From Odontocerum albicorne (lineage: Eukaryota; Arthropoda; Insecta; Trichoptera; Odontoceridae): 64,000 nt of DNA. The notes below the pieces were generated by a model. That model ran no database searches and had not been told where the DNA came from. It saw only the letters and a list, made by a program, of their open reading frames with translations. The stretch is from the NCBI GenBank assembly GCA_949825065.1, contig OX463838.1, forward strand, positions 62,001 to 126,000, read 5' to 3'. Every line of letters starts with the position of its first letter. Positions within the stretch are counted from its first letter, which is position 1. Position numbers and translations under genes: made by a program. Shown piece by piece: positions 11,945 to 23,314 of the stretch.

Positions 11945-12900
11945 ATATGTTTGTACTCGTAGAATCCTGTAGAGGGAGATTTAATACTGAACGTTTTATT
12001 AAGCCTTGGATTAGAAAATTGGGAAAATTGAGATCTCTGCTCAGCCTTACACCGATCCATTTTCGGAGCGATTGCCTATTTCAATCTACACATACATACT
12101 CGTATACGAGTATACCATCATGGAGTCTTCGTATCAGGGTAGGCATTAAGAACAGAGCGACAGACTTTCATATCCCAACACACATGTTTCGCCTCTTCTA
12201 CATCCATACACCTTCTCACACAACTCCCACGGTTTTTCTGACGTTTAACATTTCCTTCTTTCAATGTACCGTACACTTGATCCAATCTTACACTTGATCC
12301 AACCATTCACTTGATCCAACTATGCGTTTGATCCAACCATGCACTTGATCCAACCATGCATTTGATCCAACCATGCGCTTGATCCAACCACGCGCTTAAT
12401 CCAACCATGCATTTGATCCAACCATGCGCTTGATCCAACCACGCGCTTAATCCAACCATGCGCTTGATCCAACCATGCGCTTGATCCAACCACGCGCTTA
12501 ATCCAACCATGCGCTTGATCCAACCATGTGCTTGATCCAACCATAAACTTGATCCAACCATACACTTGATCCAACCACACGTTCCATGATTTTTCTCTAT
12601 AATATATTCCACTAACAGTTACACTGTACGTGTTTATTTTGTTCATCTTTCTTCCTTCATCCGTCCCCCGTCCATGGACATGGACCTTATCGTGCCCAAA
12701 TTATCTCAGAATGCTCTTTTTCATTCTACTCAACACATCACCTTTATTATATGTTCACCGTTACTCACTTTATTCCCTCTTCTGTCATACATTGTCACCC
12801 CGTGTAGTCTAGGGGCATTTTACAGCGTTAATTCGACTCTTTTCAGTCTTGTTCTACATCCGTGTTCCGCTCCCATACACAAATGTTGGTACTAAAATAC
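11945..12900 (-). mobile_element. Non-LTR tail (family T), minus-strand copy with an expanded array
   Basis: Minus-strand sequence near 12720 matches the GTGTTGAGTNGNATGAAGAA block of the copy at 47.85 kb. Sequence at 12140-12270 matches the GAAGGAAACGTNAAACGTCA and GTGTATGGATGTAGAAGAGG blocks seen at 17.7 and 48.4 kb. Between them lies a 17-bp array made from the element's own GGTTGGATCAAGTG segment. It resembles the C-terminal coding end and 3' tail of a LINE (LKWFGHVERM-type protein). It is decayed. Confidence 0.65.
12273..12580. repeat. 17-bp tandem repeat, ~18 copies
   Basis: The unit is CTTGATCCAACCATGCG, with variants (CATTTG, CACGCG and CTTAATCC). It lies inside a minus-strand family T element and matches that element's GGTTGGATCAAGTG segment. 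Confidence 0.95.
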
Positions 12901-12924
12901 TAAAATGACAGTCGAGCTGCATCC

Positions 12925-13150
12925 GAAGTTTTTACCGGAAATACTCGGGGATCGGCTGTTTTAATTGCGGGACTTAAACCTCTTCTTAAGTTGGTTTAAC
13001 TGCGCTGCGAGTTATTTTACGTGTATTTCTGCCGTAATGAACCACAAAATCGCTTCTATCATTTTTCCACTCGTCATGTGCATGTCGTCACTGAGTGACA
13101 TCATGAACAGGATGATCTGGACCTTCTGGAGTAGGTCGTGCTATAAAGAG
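12925..13150 (-). mobile_element. Dispersed element, family D (third, degraded copy)
   Basis: TGCGCTGCGAGTTATTTT, GAGTGACATCATGA and CTTCTGGAGTAGGTCGTGCT correspond to blocks of the 13.7 kb copy in the same orientation. The middle is too diverged to align by eye. Confidence 0.45.
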
Positions 13151-13244
13151 ACTTATATTCGTCCAAATAACAGCTCAGAGGATGGTGGAATCAAAACTGA
13201 GCTATTTGAGTAATTCAATTTATTATCTCTATAATTTGTACACT

Positions 13245-13467
13245 CCTTATATTATCTTACTCATATATCGCATCTTACTTATATTATCTTACTCATATGT
13301 CGCATCTTACTTATATTATCTTACTCATATATCGCATCTTACTTATATTATCTTACTCATATGTCGCATCTTACTTATATTATCTAACTCATATGTCGCA
13401 TCTTACTTATATTATCTTACTCATATGTCGCATCTTACTTATATTATCTTATTCACGTGTCGCATCT
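13245..13467. repeat. 32-bp tandem repeat, 7 copies
   Basis: The unit contains CTTACTCATATGTCGCATCT then TACTTATATTAT. ATATCGC and ATGTCGC variants alternate in the first copies. Confidence 0.93.
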
Positions 13468-13639
13468 TTTCTACTTGCAAACTTTTTAGTTTCAATCCTG
13501 TCTTCACCCTGTTGTAACTTTTTGGCCATCTGAATCGATCCGCAGACCACATTTTGTGATACTGCCATGTCATAATGTATTTCGATTATTCGAGTCAGTA
13601 ATTTCCGAAGAGATCTTCACTCAGCCTTGTTAGTTACAT

Positions 13640-13945
13640 CAGCCTTATGTCTCCGGGCGGATTCGCTGTTCCGATCTAGTGGCATCAGAGGATACTTTTG
13701 AAAGTTTAAGCCGCTTTATTAGTATATTTACTGGCGCTGCGAGCTAGTTTTCCTTCCCCCGTGACGCTGGACCGTAAGTCCGTCGTCGCTATTAATATTT
13801 TCACGCTCAGGTGTGTCGCCATTGGAGGAAAACATCCTTTGGTCAGTCCCGCCTTCGTCATTATGTGACGTCATGCTCTAAAAAAACTATTAAAGAAGAT
13901 TTCGATCTTCTAGAGTAGATCGCGCTGAGTGGGGACTCATTTTGT
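13640..13945 (-). mobile_element. Dispersed element, family D (minus copy)
   Basis: It is the reverse complement counterpart of 11205-11460. TGGCGCTGCGAGCTAGTTTT, AAGTCCGTCGTCGCTATTAA, CAGGTGTGTCGCCATTG, CTTCTAGAGTAGATCGCGCT and CATTTTGTCCCGC are the shared blocks. The two copies lie in inverted orientation about 2.2 kb apart. Confidence 0.6.
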
Positions 13946-14138
13946 CCCGCATCATAGGGCGGATGGATCGAACTGTTCTACTCGTACATCTTGTTTACAT
14001 GCGCATGCTTCCCAAAGTACTCGTATTGTTGCTTTCTCTCACATTACATGATTGTTTCCGCAATATGGTAAAATAAAAACATGTTTAATGATGTACTCGT
14101 AAAAAAATATAAAAACAAGTCAAAGAATAATGATTTGT

Positions 14139-15110
14139 CCATCGCTATGGCCGTTCTTATTCACCTTCGATACTCGCGAGGAACACAAGTGCCGATCGCT
14201 ATGGCCATTCTTATTCACCTTCGATACTCGCGAGGAACACAAGTGCCGATCGCTATGGCCATTCTTATTCACCTTCGATACTCGCGAGGAACACAAGTGC
14301 CGATCGCTATGGCCATTCTTATTCACCTTCGATACTCGTGAGGAACACAAGTGCCGATCGCTATGGCCATTCTTATTCACCTTCGATACTCGCGAGGAAC
14401 ACAAGTGCCGATCGCTATGGCCATTCTTATTCACCTTCGATACTCGCGAGGAACACAAGTGCCGATCGCTATGGCCATTCTTATTCACCTTCGATACTCG
14501 CGAGGAACACAAGTGCCGTTCGCTATGGCCATTCTTATTCACCTTCGATACTCGCGAGGAACACAAGTGCCGATCGCTATGGCCATTCTTATTCACCTTC
14601 GATACTCGCGAGGAACACAAGTGCCGATCGCTATGGCCGTTCTTATTCACCTTCGATACTCGCGAGGAACACAAGTGCCGATCGCTATGGCCATTCTTAT
14701 TCACCTTCGATACTCGCGAGGAACACAAGTGCCGATCGCTATGGCCGTTCTTATTCACCTTCGATACTCGCGAGGAACACAAGTGCCGATCGCTATGGCC
14801 GTTCTTATTCACCTTCGATACTCGCGAGGAACACAAGTGCCGATCGCTATGGCCATTCTTATTCACCTTCGATACTCGCGAGGAACACAAGTGCCGATCG
14901 CTATGGCCATTCTTATTCACCTTCGATACTCGCGAGGAACACAAGTGCCGATCGCTATGGCCGTTCTTATTCACCTTCGATACTCGCGAGGAACACAAGT
15001 GCCGATCGCTATGGCCATTCTTATTCACCTTTGATACTCGCGAGGAACACAAGTGCCGATCGCTATGGCCATTCTTATTCACCTTCGATACTCGCGAGGA
15101 ACACAAGTGC
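14139..15110. repeat. 54-bp tandem repeat, exactly 18 copies, open in several frames
   Basis: The unit contains CGATCGCTATGGCCATTCTT and CACCTTCGATACTCGCGAGG. The period is a multiple of three and lacks stops, so frames of 361 codons (plus) and 339 codons (minus) are open. In the plus frame starting at 14130, each unit reads SLWPFLFTFDTREEHKCR. The four kinds of base change seen among copies (CCA/CCG, CGA/CGT, TTC/TTT, CGC/CGT) are all synonymous in that frame. That is curious, but no start context, intron or domain supports a gene. Confidence 0.95.
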
Positions 15111-15439
15111 CCTCTGCTTGAAATATCGTCTGTACACATACGAGTATGTTACGTTCTGAAACTTACTCCCTCGACGTTGTGCCTGATTTTCAAATGTAAA
15201 AATTTAGAATTGTAATGAACTAAACTGCACGTTCAATTAATATTTATTATAATAAATTGATGTGAAATAAACATTTCCGAGTTAATTGATAATTGACAAA
15301 ATATATAAAAAGTGCGCGTGTTTTAAACTTTGGTTATTATAACGCGACGCAATATGGAATAGGGAAGCGCGTACAATGAGGGATATGATTTAAAATTAAT
15401 AAAATGAATTGACATCATTGGAAATAATTGATTTGTCAA

Positions 15440-15600
15440 ATGCATCGCGTGGAGGGCCGAGGCTACGACACAAATGGGCTTAATTAGTGGAATACGACGC
15501 TAATAAGCGGTGCAAGTACTCGTACGAGTGTAACCCTTCTTTTCCCGTGGCGCCCGCATGCTGGTGCGGTGCGGTGCGGACTGTGCGGACTTCTCAGCTC
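15440..15600. promoter_or_regulatory. Candidate regulatory island 5
   Basis: GGGCTTAATTAGTGGAATAC and CTAATAAGCGG are followed by a CGGTGCGGTGCGGACTGTGC GC block. A TACTCGTACGAGTG palindrome at about 15518 sits between them. Confidence 0.25.
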
Positions 15601-15754
15601 TGTACTGTTATGCTATTTTAAGTTATTAGAAATAATAGTGCGTTATCAAATATTTTTTTAAGACAGGTATTTTGGGAACATTTTGCGACCACAAGAGATT
15701 TTTTCAAACAAATTATATTTATTGTATTTTTTTTCATCGTCGTTCACATCAGAA

Positions 15755-15835
15755 CCTGGCAGGCTTATTGCCATGTAGCAATCTCTCACAACTAACCAGA
15801 AATGTATTAAAGAGGGCTTAATTGAAACAAATGAA
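15755..15835 (-). mobile_element. SINE body fragment
   Basis: On the minus strand TACATTTCTGGTTAGTTGTG, AGATTGCTACATGGCAATAA and GCCTGCCAGG match the body of the SINE at 43.8 kb. The tRNA head is missing or too decayed to see. Confidence 0.5.
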
Positions 15836-16020
15836 TTATTTGATTTAACTATTACAGGGAAAATACATATTAAATGGAAATATTTAATGAGAAAACACTA
15901 AAAGATTCGATGAATGCGGTTTTAGTCATTATATAAGAACTTCCCCGCCTTTGCGTGTTCTTTTGGAAATAAAACTACAAAGCATACAGAGTTCAAAGTT
16001 TCAATGTGATTTTTTTACAA

Positions 16021-16375
16021 ACCATTCTACGCAACGTGTTAGTAATCGATAACATTTACGAACCATTCTACGCAACATGTTAGTAATCGATAACATTTAC
16101 GAACCATTCTACGCAACATATTAGTAATCGATAACATTTACGAACCATTCTACGCAACATGTTAGTAATCGATAACATTTACGAACCATTCTACGCAACA
16201 TATTAGTAATCGATAACATTTACGAACCATTCTACGCAACATGTTAGTAATCGATAACATTTACGAACCATTCTACGCAACATATTAGTAATCGATAACA
16301 TTTACGAACCATTCTACGCAACATGTTAGTAATCGATAACATTTACGAACCATTCTACGCAACGTGTTAGTAATC
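16021..16375. repeat. 41-bp tandem repeat, ~8.7 copies, alternating dimer
   Basis: The unit contains ACCATTCTACGCAACATGTT and AGTAATCGATAACATTTACG. CATGTT and CATATT variants alternate for six copies, and the outermost copies have CGTGTT. Confidence 0.95.
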
Positions 16376-16431
16376 CGATACATTTCAGAGTTTTATTTTC
16401 GTTATAAAAGAATATGTAGAAAATTAAATAG

Positions 16432-16543
16432 CTTCTTACTACAAAGCGTCACACAACAGCTTCTTACTACAAAGCGTCACACAACAGCTTCTTACTACAA
16501 AGCGTCACACAACAGCTTCTTACTACAAAGCGTCACACAACAG
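16432..16543. repeat. 28-bp tandem repeat, 4 copies
   Basis: The unit contains CTTCTTACTACAAAGCGTCA then CACAACAG. All four copies are identical. Confidence 0.95.
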
Positions 16544-17019
16544 AAAGAAGAGATGACTCGGTGTAAAAAAGGTGAGATGAGTAAAACTCATATTCGTTTT
16601 TTTTAAATTTTGAGACAAAATCTGTGAGAAACCATCATACAAGTATGTTATTACGGTGTTCAATGTTGTCATTAGTTTATCATCCGTATATCGAGTCAAA
16701 GAAAACAGAAACACAAACAATGGCGCGTATTTTGTTTTATTTTCGGGGGCACATACAATAAGAAATAGATAAATAAAAATATTTCATTATTTTGTTTATT
16801 AAAAGGATAAGAGACATGACATGTTAACATTTAAATAAATAAATATTTAAATATTCTCAGAATCTAGACTGAGCGCAATGCCCTCTACTCGTAAAGTCAT
16901 TGAACATAAATGTGACACAAACTTTATTAAAACATCATACACATTTTTTTTATTCCATAGCGGTTATTATTAAATCCAATTGTGTTGTCATTTGCTTAAT
17001 TCATAATATCATTCGAGTC

Positions 17020-17300
17020 ATTTAGTGCGATCGGATATCAGCGCGTGCGAGAGAGCGAGAGGGCGAGCGAGCGGGGCCCGCTTGCCGGGGCCGGGACAGA
17101 GACAGAGACAGGGGCAGGGGCAGGGGCTGGGGCGCGCGCTGTTTACTCACAATAACATCATCAGCAACTCCATTCGGCACGATTCGTTTAACCCTTTCAA
17201 TCCGAGCCGCAGAGCCCGGCGCCAGGGCCGCGCTGCGGCTGCGGCTGGTAACGCCCGAGCCCCTATCGGATTGTATTACGCTCCAACCAACCAGAAATAC
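17020..17300. other. GC-rich island 6
   Basis: The block has (GGGACA/GACAGA/GGGGCA) hexamer runs at 17094-17135 and GC-rich flanks. Frames of about 100 codons occur on both strands with low-complexity products. No gene is supported. Confidence 0.3.
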
Positions 17301-17334
17301 GTGTAAATTTGAACCGGACAATATATCAAACTCT

Positions 17335-17960
17335 GTTAAGATGATAGTTCTCAACAGTATTTTTGTACCAATTTTGATACATGAAAGTGAAACATGGGCG
17401 TGGAAAAAACTGATTGGAGCCGTAGAAATGTCGTAGAAGTGCGTGTACTGAGAAGAATACGTGGAGCTACAATATACTCGTAGAATACGGAATAAAGTGA
17501 TAAAGGATGAATATGAACTTAAAACTCTGCTGAAAGTGTTGAGTTAGAGGAAGAAGAACACTCTGATATGGTTTTGGCATGTGGCATGAATGAATGAATG
17601 AAGAAAGACTAAGATAATAAATATATAGTGCAAATATGAAGACAGTGGAAAGTATGGTTGGATCGAGTGAACAATATTTTGAAAGAAGGAAACGTAGAAA
17701 GTCAAAGAATGTGTAGGAGTCCTGCGAGACGGTGTATAGTATATATTAAAGAGACGAACGATGTGTATCGAGATAGGAAAGGCGCTATATATGATACTCT
17801 CTGCCCACTCTGACATAGAAATTGCGTGTGATGTGTATTTAGATTTGAAAGGGAACGGAAATCGTTCCCGTACTATGGAAAGTATAATATAGTACATAGA
17901 CAGATCCCCTCTTCATCCCATCCACCAGCATACGACTAGATCTCTCGCTTCTGGCATCTT
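17335..17960 (+). mobile_element. Non-LTR tail (family T), plus-strand copy
   Basis: The segment contains a degenerate YGSE-like block (ACATGAAAGTGAAACATGGG), an AATACGGAAT block, a TGGCATGTGGC block, GTATGGTTGGATCGAGTG and GAAGGAAACGTAGAAAGTCA. The same order is found at 34.3, 47.9 and 53.3 kb. This is the simplest copy, with none of its internal segments amplified, so it helps to define the ancestral state. Multiple stops show it is non-coding now. Confidence 0.65.
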
Positions 17961-18075
17961 GCATCTAGCTTTTTGTTTTATTGTACTATTTTTTCAACCT
18001 TCACTTCATGCTCTTTCAGAATTTCATTAATTTTATTATATCAAATGTATAACACTTCCGAAGTAAACTGCACAA

Positions 18076-18379
18076 CTTGGCGATTGTATTGGCATGCAAT
18101 ATTCTCTATCAAACTTGGCGATTGTATTGGCATGCAATATTCTCTATCAAACTTGGCGATTGTATTGGCATGCAATATTCTCTATCAAACTTGGCGATTG
18201 TATTGGCATGCAATATTCTCTATCAAACTTGGCGATTGTATAGGCATGCAATATTCTCTACCTAACTTGGCGATTGTATTGGCATGCAATATTCTCTATC
18301 AAACTTGGCGATTGTATTGGCATGCAATATACTCTATCAAACTTGGCGATTGTATCGGCATGCAATATTCTCTACCAAA
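18076..18379. repeat. 38-bp tandem repeat, 8 copies
   Basis: The unit contains CTTGGCGATTGTATTGGCAT then GCAATATTCTCTATCAAA, with few changes (TATAGG, CTACCT, ATACTC). Confidence 0.95.
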
Positions 18380-18724
18380 CAATTAGAAACATATAAAAGA
18401 AATCTGATGATCCACACTCGAAACCTTTTTTACAATAAATGTAATTTACACGCAACCCTCTATTAAGGTAACACTATTACACCATTCATAGCAACCGAGC
18501 CGAGGAGACGGTCGTGATATACTCGTACTTCCTCTGGTCGCCATATACACCCCATACGTATTACAGTTTTTTTAATCTAAAGCCATCTTATTTTCAGCAT
18601 TTTGTACATGACCTAAACAACTCTCAATGCTTCATCATATTTATATTCTGCATCCGGATTCTTTCATTTCTCTATTCCTTCAAACATTCAAATTTTAATG
18701 GGCATTATAAAAATAAGAAATATA

Positions 18725-18905
18725 AATACCAATGTACCTCGCACGCCTACAGCTCGGCCGCACGCGTGCGGAGTACACCTCGCACATGTCCCAGCTGGGC
18801 CTGGCTACCCACCATCGTGCCTTCAACCCTTCCTAATACAGTGCTGGTGTGGGAGTGCATTGGCCACTGCGGGCGCTGCACATGCAGGTGTATCGAATTG
18901 CCTCC
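18725..18905. other. GC-rich patch with short frames, unexplained
   Basis: A GC-rich patch sits in AT-rich sequence. A plus-strand mini-frame from ATG at about 18734 (MYLARLQLGR...) ends after 34 codons at a TAA. No splice signals or domain can be shown. It could be a fragment of a processed gene or a regulatory island. Confidence 0.2.
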
Positions 18906-19414
18906 ATTGATTTCAAATCATAACTTTTATATTTGGTACTTTTTCTTATTTTAACTGTTAGGCCTAAAAGTGCCGGCCATGCGGATGGGAAATCCTCAAC
19001 ATTCTCATATTGATTGGATATACTCGTAAATCAGTATATTAATTAAAAAGTTTATAAAAGGTACTGATTCTCCTGTATAAGGGAAGGGGGCTAAATTTAT
19101 ATGCAAAATATTCCAAATTTGAAACAAACGCTGATGTACTATTTTTGGAAAATAAAAAGAATTTTTTCAAACGTCACAAAGTATTACCAAATATGGAACA
19201 ACAGTGCTTCTATTTATCTAGTATTCAGCATTATGTTACAGTGATCTGTAAAGGTATCTTTTGAAGGCAATCTTACATTTGTTCTTTTTATTAGCACATA
19301 TTACTTATTCAATTTGTACATACGAGTAGATATAAAATGTAAGAATCGTATGAAGGTCAGATTGATTTCAAACTTTGCCTCTTTGTGTACTTAAATAAAT
19401 TGATCATTCTAGAT

Positions 19415-19525
19415 CTACCCAATAGGATGGGGTGTTATGATACAGGTACTAGAACTACCCAATAGGATGGGGTGTTATGATACAGGTACTAGAACTACCC
19501 AATAGGATGGGGTGTTATGATACAG
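19415..19525. repeat. 40-bp tandem repeat, ~2.8 copies
   Basis: The unit contains CTACCCAATAGGATGGGGTG then TTATGATACAGGTACTAGAA. The copies are nearly identical. Confidence 0.93.
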
Positions 19526-19534
19526 ATTTTGCAT

Positions 19535-19745
19535 GTGACTGTGCTTGTCCAGTGACGTGGACATATATACTCGACGTCTTAATGTCAGAGATATATGTGG
19601 CGTGTGCAACTTTATAAAGCACTTGAAGAGAATCCTTTTTGAAAAGTTTTATCAATATATATGATGGTTAATGAACATAACACACATAACATACACTACT
19701 TGTCACACAAATTTAAAGGTATCTTATGACAAGCCTGACTAAATA
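19535..19745 (+). mobile_element. LINE C-terminal coding and 3' fragment (family J)
   Basis: A plus-strand frame gives VRDICGVCNFIKHLKRILFE followed by KFYQ, the 'IR...S...FK..LK..LF' ending of CR1/Jockey-type proteins. The tail ATGAACATAACACACATAAC matches the 46.5 and 56.2 kb copies. Confidence 0.62.
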
Positions 19746-19879
19746 CCGAAGACTTGAGTCTCCGTGACCGTTTGGTGATTTCATGCTCTAAAATATCATA
19801 TAGCAACATTTTTTCAGGATGGACACAAAAGATTAAAATACTCTGAGCTAGACCACAAGACACGAAGCATATTAAAAAT

Positions 19880-20280
19880 TGCAGAGCGAAGGGGCCGCGC
19901 GCTGCGAAGGAAGTGCGCGCGTGCGGCTCCAGGCCAGAGAGGTAGGGGATCTCGTTCTATCTTCCTGTTCCCCTCGACTGCACCCGCCCTAACAGCGCCA
20001 ACCCCCGGCCCGCCTCGCCATTAGACCCTTTGTACCGATCTGTTAAACTAAAAGCACTTCTCTCGATCTTCCGGAGGGTCCCGGCCGCGGCTTCTTCATT
20101 AACAAAGCTCGACTCGAGCTCCTTTATCACATCCATTTGGTTTTTATGCAGCCGCTAAAGTTGTTCCTGATGATCCGTGACTCGTCAACAGGGAAATAAT
20201 TTGATAAATAATATCGCTCATTCCCTGATTTTTTGTTCCATCGGGGAATGATTATTTTTGTCATGTGAGTTGTTAAGGGT
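19880..20280. other. GC-rich island 7
   Basis: A GC block (19890-20100) is followed by TAATATCGC and TTGATTAGC stretches. On the minus strand, GCGGGTGCAG at about 19977-19986 could be an acceptor with a short open tail in phase with the homeobox gene. The evidence is too weak to call an exon. Confidence 0.25.
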
Positions 20281-20511
20281 TGATTAGCAAGTCGTAGCAG
20301 GTCGCGATTGTTCTATATAAAGTAGATAGCTTCTATAGCCCAATATCAAGATACAAGCTCTCGTCAAAACATGAAACACGACGATACTTTCTCTAGTGAA
20401 GAAACGAATAAATTATTTGGACAAACCGAAAAGTGTATAGTAATACTATAGTGACAAACGAATATTACTGGAAATAGATCACACGTTTGAATTTTCCGGA
20501 TCGACTTTTCG

Positions 20512-22623
20512 TAACCATACAAGTTAACATCCATCTTTATACTATTGAACTGGCAATCATTCAAACCTCTATTTACGTAACCATACAAGTTAACATCCAT
20601 CCTTATACTATTGAACTGGCAATCATTCAAACCTCTATTTACGTAACCATACAAGTTAACATCCATCCTTATACTATTGAACTGGCAATCATTCAAACCT
20701 CTATTTACGTAACCATACAAGTTAACATCCATCCTTATACTATTGAACTGGCAATCATTCAAACCTCTATTTACGTAACCATACAAGTTAACATCCATCC
20801 TTATACTATTGAACTGGCAATCATTCAAACCTCTATTTACGTAACCATACAAGTTAACATCCATCCTTATACTATTGAACTGGCAATCATTCAAACCTCT
20901 ATCTACGTAACCATACAAGTTAACATCCATCCTTATACTATTGAACTGGCAATCATTCAAACCTCTATTTACGTAACCATACAAGTTAACATCCATCTTT
21001 ATACTATTGAACTGGCAATCATTCAAACCTCTATTTACGTAACCATACAAGTTAACATCCATCCTTATACTATTGAACTGGCAATCATTCAAACCTCTAT
21101 TTACGTAACCATACAAGTTAACATCCATCCTTATACTATTGAACTGGCAATCATTCAAACCTCTATTTACGTAACCATACAAGTTAACATCCATCCTTAT
21201 ACTATTGAACTGGCAATCATTCAAACCTCTATTTACGTAACCATACAAGTTAACATCCATCCTTATACTATTGAACTGGCAATCATTCAAACCTCTATTT
21301 ACGTAACCATACAAGTTAACATCCATCCTTATACTATTGAACTGGCAATCATTCAAACCTCTATTTACGTAACCATACAAGTTAACATCCATCCTTATAC
21401 TATTGAACTGGCAATCATTCAAACCTCTATTTACGTAACCATACAAGTTAACATCCATCCTTATACTATTGAACTGGCAATCATTCAAACCTCTATTTAC
21501 GTAACCATACAAGTTAACATCCATCCTTATACTATTGAACTGGCAATCATTCAAACCTCTATCTACGTAACCATACAAGTTAACATCCATCCTTATACTA
21601 TTGAACTGGCAATCATTCAAACCTCTATTTACGTAACCATACAAGTTAACATCCATCTTTATACTATTGAACTGGCAATCATTCAAACCTCTATTTACGT
21701 AACCATACAAGTTAACATCCATCCTTATACTATTGAACTGGCAATCATTCAAACCTCTATTTACGTAACCATACAAGTTAACATCCATCCTTATACTATT
21801 GAACTGGCAATCATTCAAACCTCTATTTACGTAACCATACAAGTTAACATCCATCCTTATACTATTGAACTGGCAATCATTCAAACCTCTATCTACGTAA
21901 CCATACAAGTTAACATCCATCCTTAAACTATTGAACTGGCAATCATTCAAACCTCTATTTACGTAACCATACAAGTTAACATCCATCCTTATACTATTGA
22001 ACTGGCAATCATTCAAACCTCTATCTATGTAACCATACAAGTTAACATCCATCCTTAAACTATTGAACTGGCAATCATTCAAACCTCTATTTACGTAACC
22101 ATACAAGTTAACATCCATCCTTATACTATTGAACTGGCAATCATTCAAACCTCTATTTACGTAACCATACAAGTTAACATACATCCTTATACTATTGAAC
22201 TGGCAATCATTCAAACCTCTATTTACGTAACCATACAAGTTAACATCCATCCTTATACTATTGAACTGGCAATCATTCAAACCTCTATTTACGTAACCAT
22301 ACAAGTTAACATCCATCCTTATACTATTGAACTGGCAATCATTCAAACCTCTATTTACGTAACCATACAAGTTAACATCCATCCTTATACTATTGAACTG
22401 GCAATCATTCAAACCTCTATTTACGTAACCATACAAGTTAACATCCATCCTTATACTATTGAACTGGCAATCATTCAAACCTCTATTTACGTAACCATAC
22501 AAGTTAACATCCATCCTTATACTATTGAACTGGCAATCATTCAAACCTCTATTTACGTAACCATACAAGTTAACATCCATCCTTATACTATTGAACTGGC
22601 AATCATTCAAACCTCTATTTACG
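20512..22623. repeat. 66-bp tandem repeat, 32 copies, with higher-order duplication
   Basis: The unit contains TAACCATACAAGTTAACATC and GAACTGGCAATCATTCAAAC. The period equals 22 codons without stops, so the minus strand is open for 748 codons and the plus strand for 479. In the minus frame every variant type seen changes an amino acid (N/D, I/L, R/K, D/Y, V/I). That argues against selection on a protein. The variants ATCTACG (20901, 21561) and ATCTTTAT (20991, 21651 region) recur 660 bp apart in the same phase, showing a ten-unit block duplication. Confidence 0.97.
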
Positions 22624-23255
22624 AAAATTATTTAACCTGTTAAATTTATATATATTTTTATTTGAAATATCGCGAAAACATAAATTCATTTCGTACATGC
22701 AAAAATATCAAGCTAACAAAATGGGTATTTCGTGGTTAAATTCAGGTTAAAAATTCATACAAGCCCATACAAAGCATCGTGTTGTATCAAGTGTTTGAAC
22801 TACACAAATCATATGTGGATATTCGAAAAAATAGTGTTGCGTTTTAAGGGGTGTTGAGGATTGTCATCACGACAAAAAAAAGGAGTTCGCCATTGCTATG
22901 GTACTCGTATGGTAAGTAACCATATATGGTAAAATAAATGAGCGTTGTCTTGTAAAAGTTTGTAGAACCTTGACATTGTGGACTTACGAGTACTTACTCG
23001 TATCTTATTGGTGCCTACGTCATATTCATTCATCAATGAGGGTTTTTTTAACATTACACACACGCGGCAATTGAACTCGCTAACAATAATAAGAAAAAAG
23101 ATAAAGATATCAGGTTGAGTCTAATATAAGGCTATGAAATGTAAAAGCTTGTTGATTCTTCAACTTGCGGTAATTATAAGCCTTTGTGAGTTGCTTCATG
23201 GCATATTACCCTCATTATCAGTCTTAGACTTTCATATAATGTAACGTATATTTGA
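22624..23255. other. AT-rich spacer downstream of the homeobox exons
   Basis: No gene is supported. Octamers occur near 22903, 22986 and 22994. A 3' UTR of the homeobox gene could lie here if the weak terminal exon is right. AATAAA-like strings are too common to judge. Confidence 0.4.
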
Positions 23256-23314
23256 TTATTGAAAAAAGTCATGTAGAAGACACATTACAGGAAACGACGC
23301 AATGCACGGCGAGC

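Noticed and set aside
14120..15215. Arrays with regular spacing could suggest CRISPR-like repeats
   Set aside because: There are no variable spacers. Whole units are tandem copies, and the DNA is eukaryotic with introns, LINEs and SINEs.
17470..17490. CTCGTA insertion in the family T copy at 17.48 kb
   Set aside because: Against the 53.46 kb copy the length differs by only about 2 bp, so a clean 6-bp step cannot be claimed.
18734..18838. Plus-strand mini-frame LARLQLGRTRAEYTSHMSQL, faintly like an OAR domain end
   Set aside because: It is on the opposite strand to the homeobox gene. The match needs gaps, and there is no splice evidence.
19880..19986. Minus-strand open tail with a possible acceptor, in phase with the homeobox gene
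   Set aside because: The acceptor lacks a pyrimidine tract, the peptide is Arg-rich GC-island translation, and a nearer candidate exists. Neither is proven.
20364..22610. Large repetitive protein of 748 residues
   Set aside because: The frame is open only because the 66-bp unit has no stop. All unit variants are nonsynonymous, and no promoter, splice or domain evidence exists.
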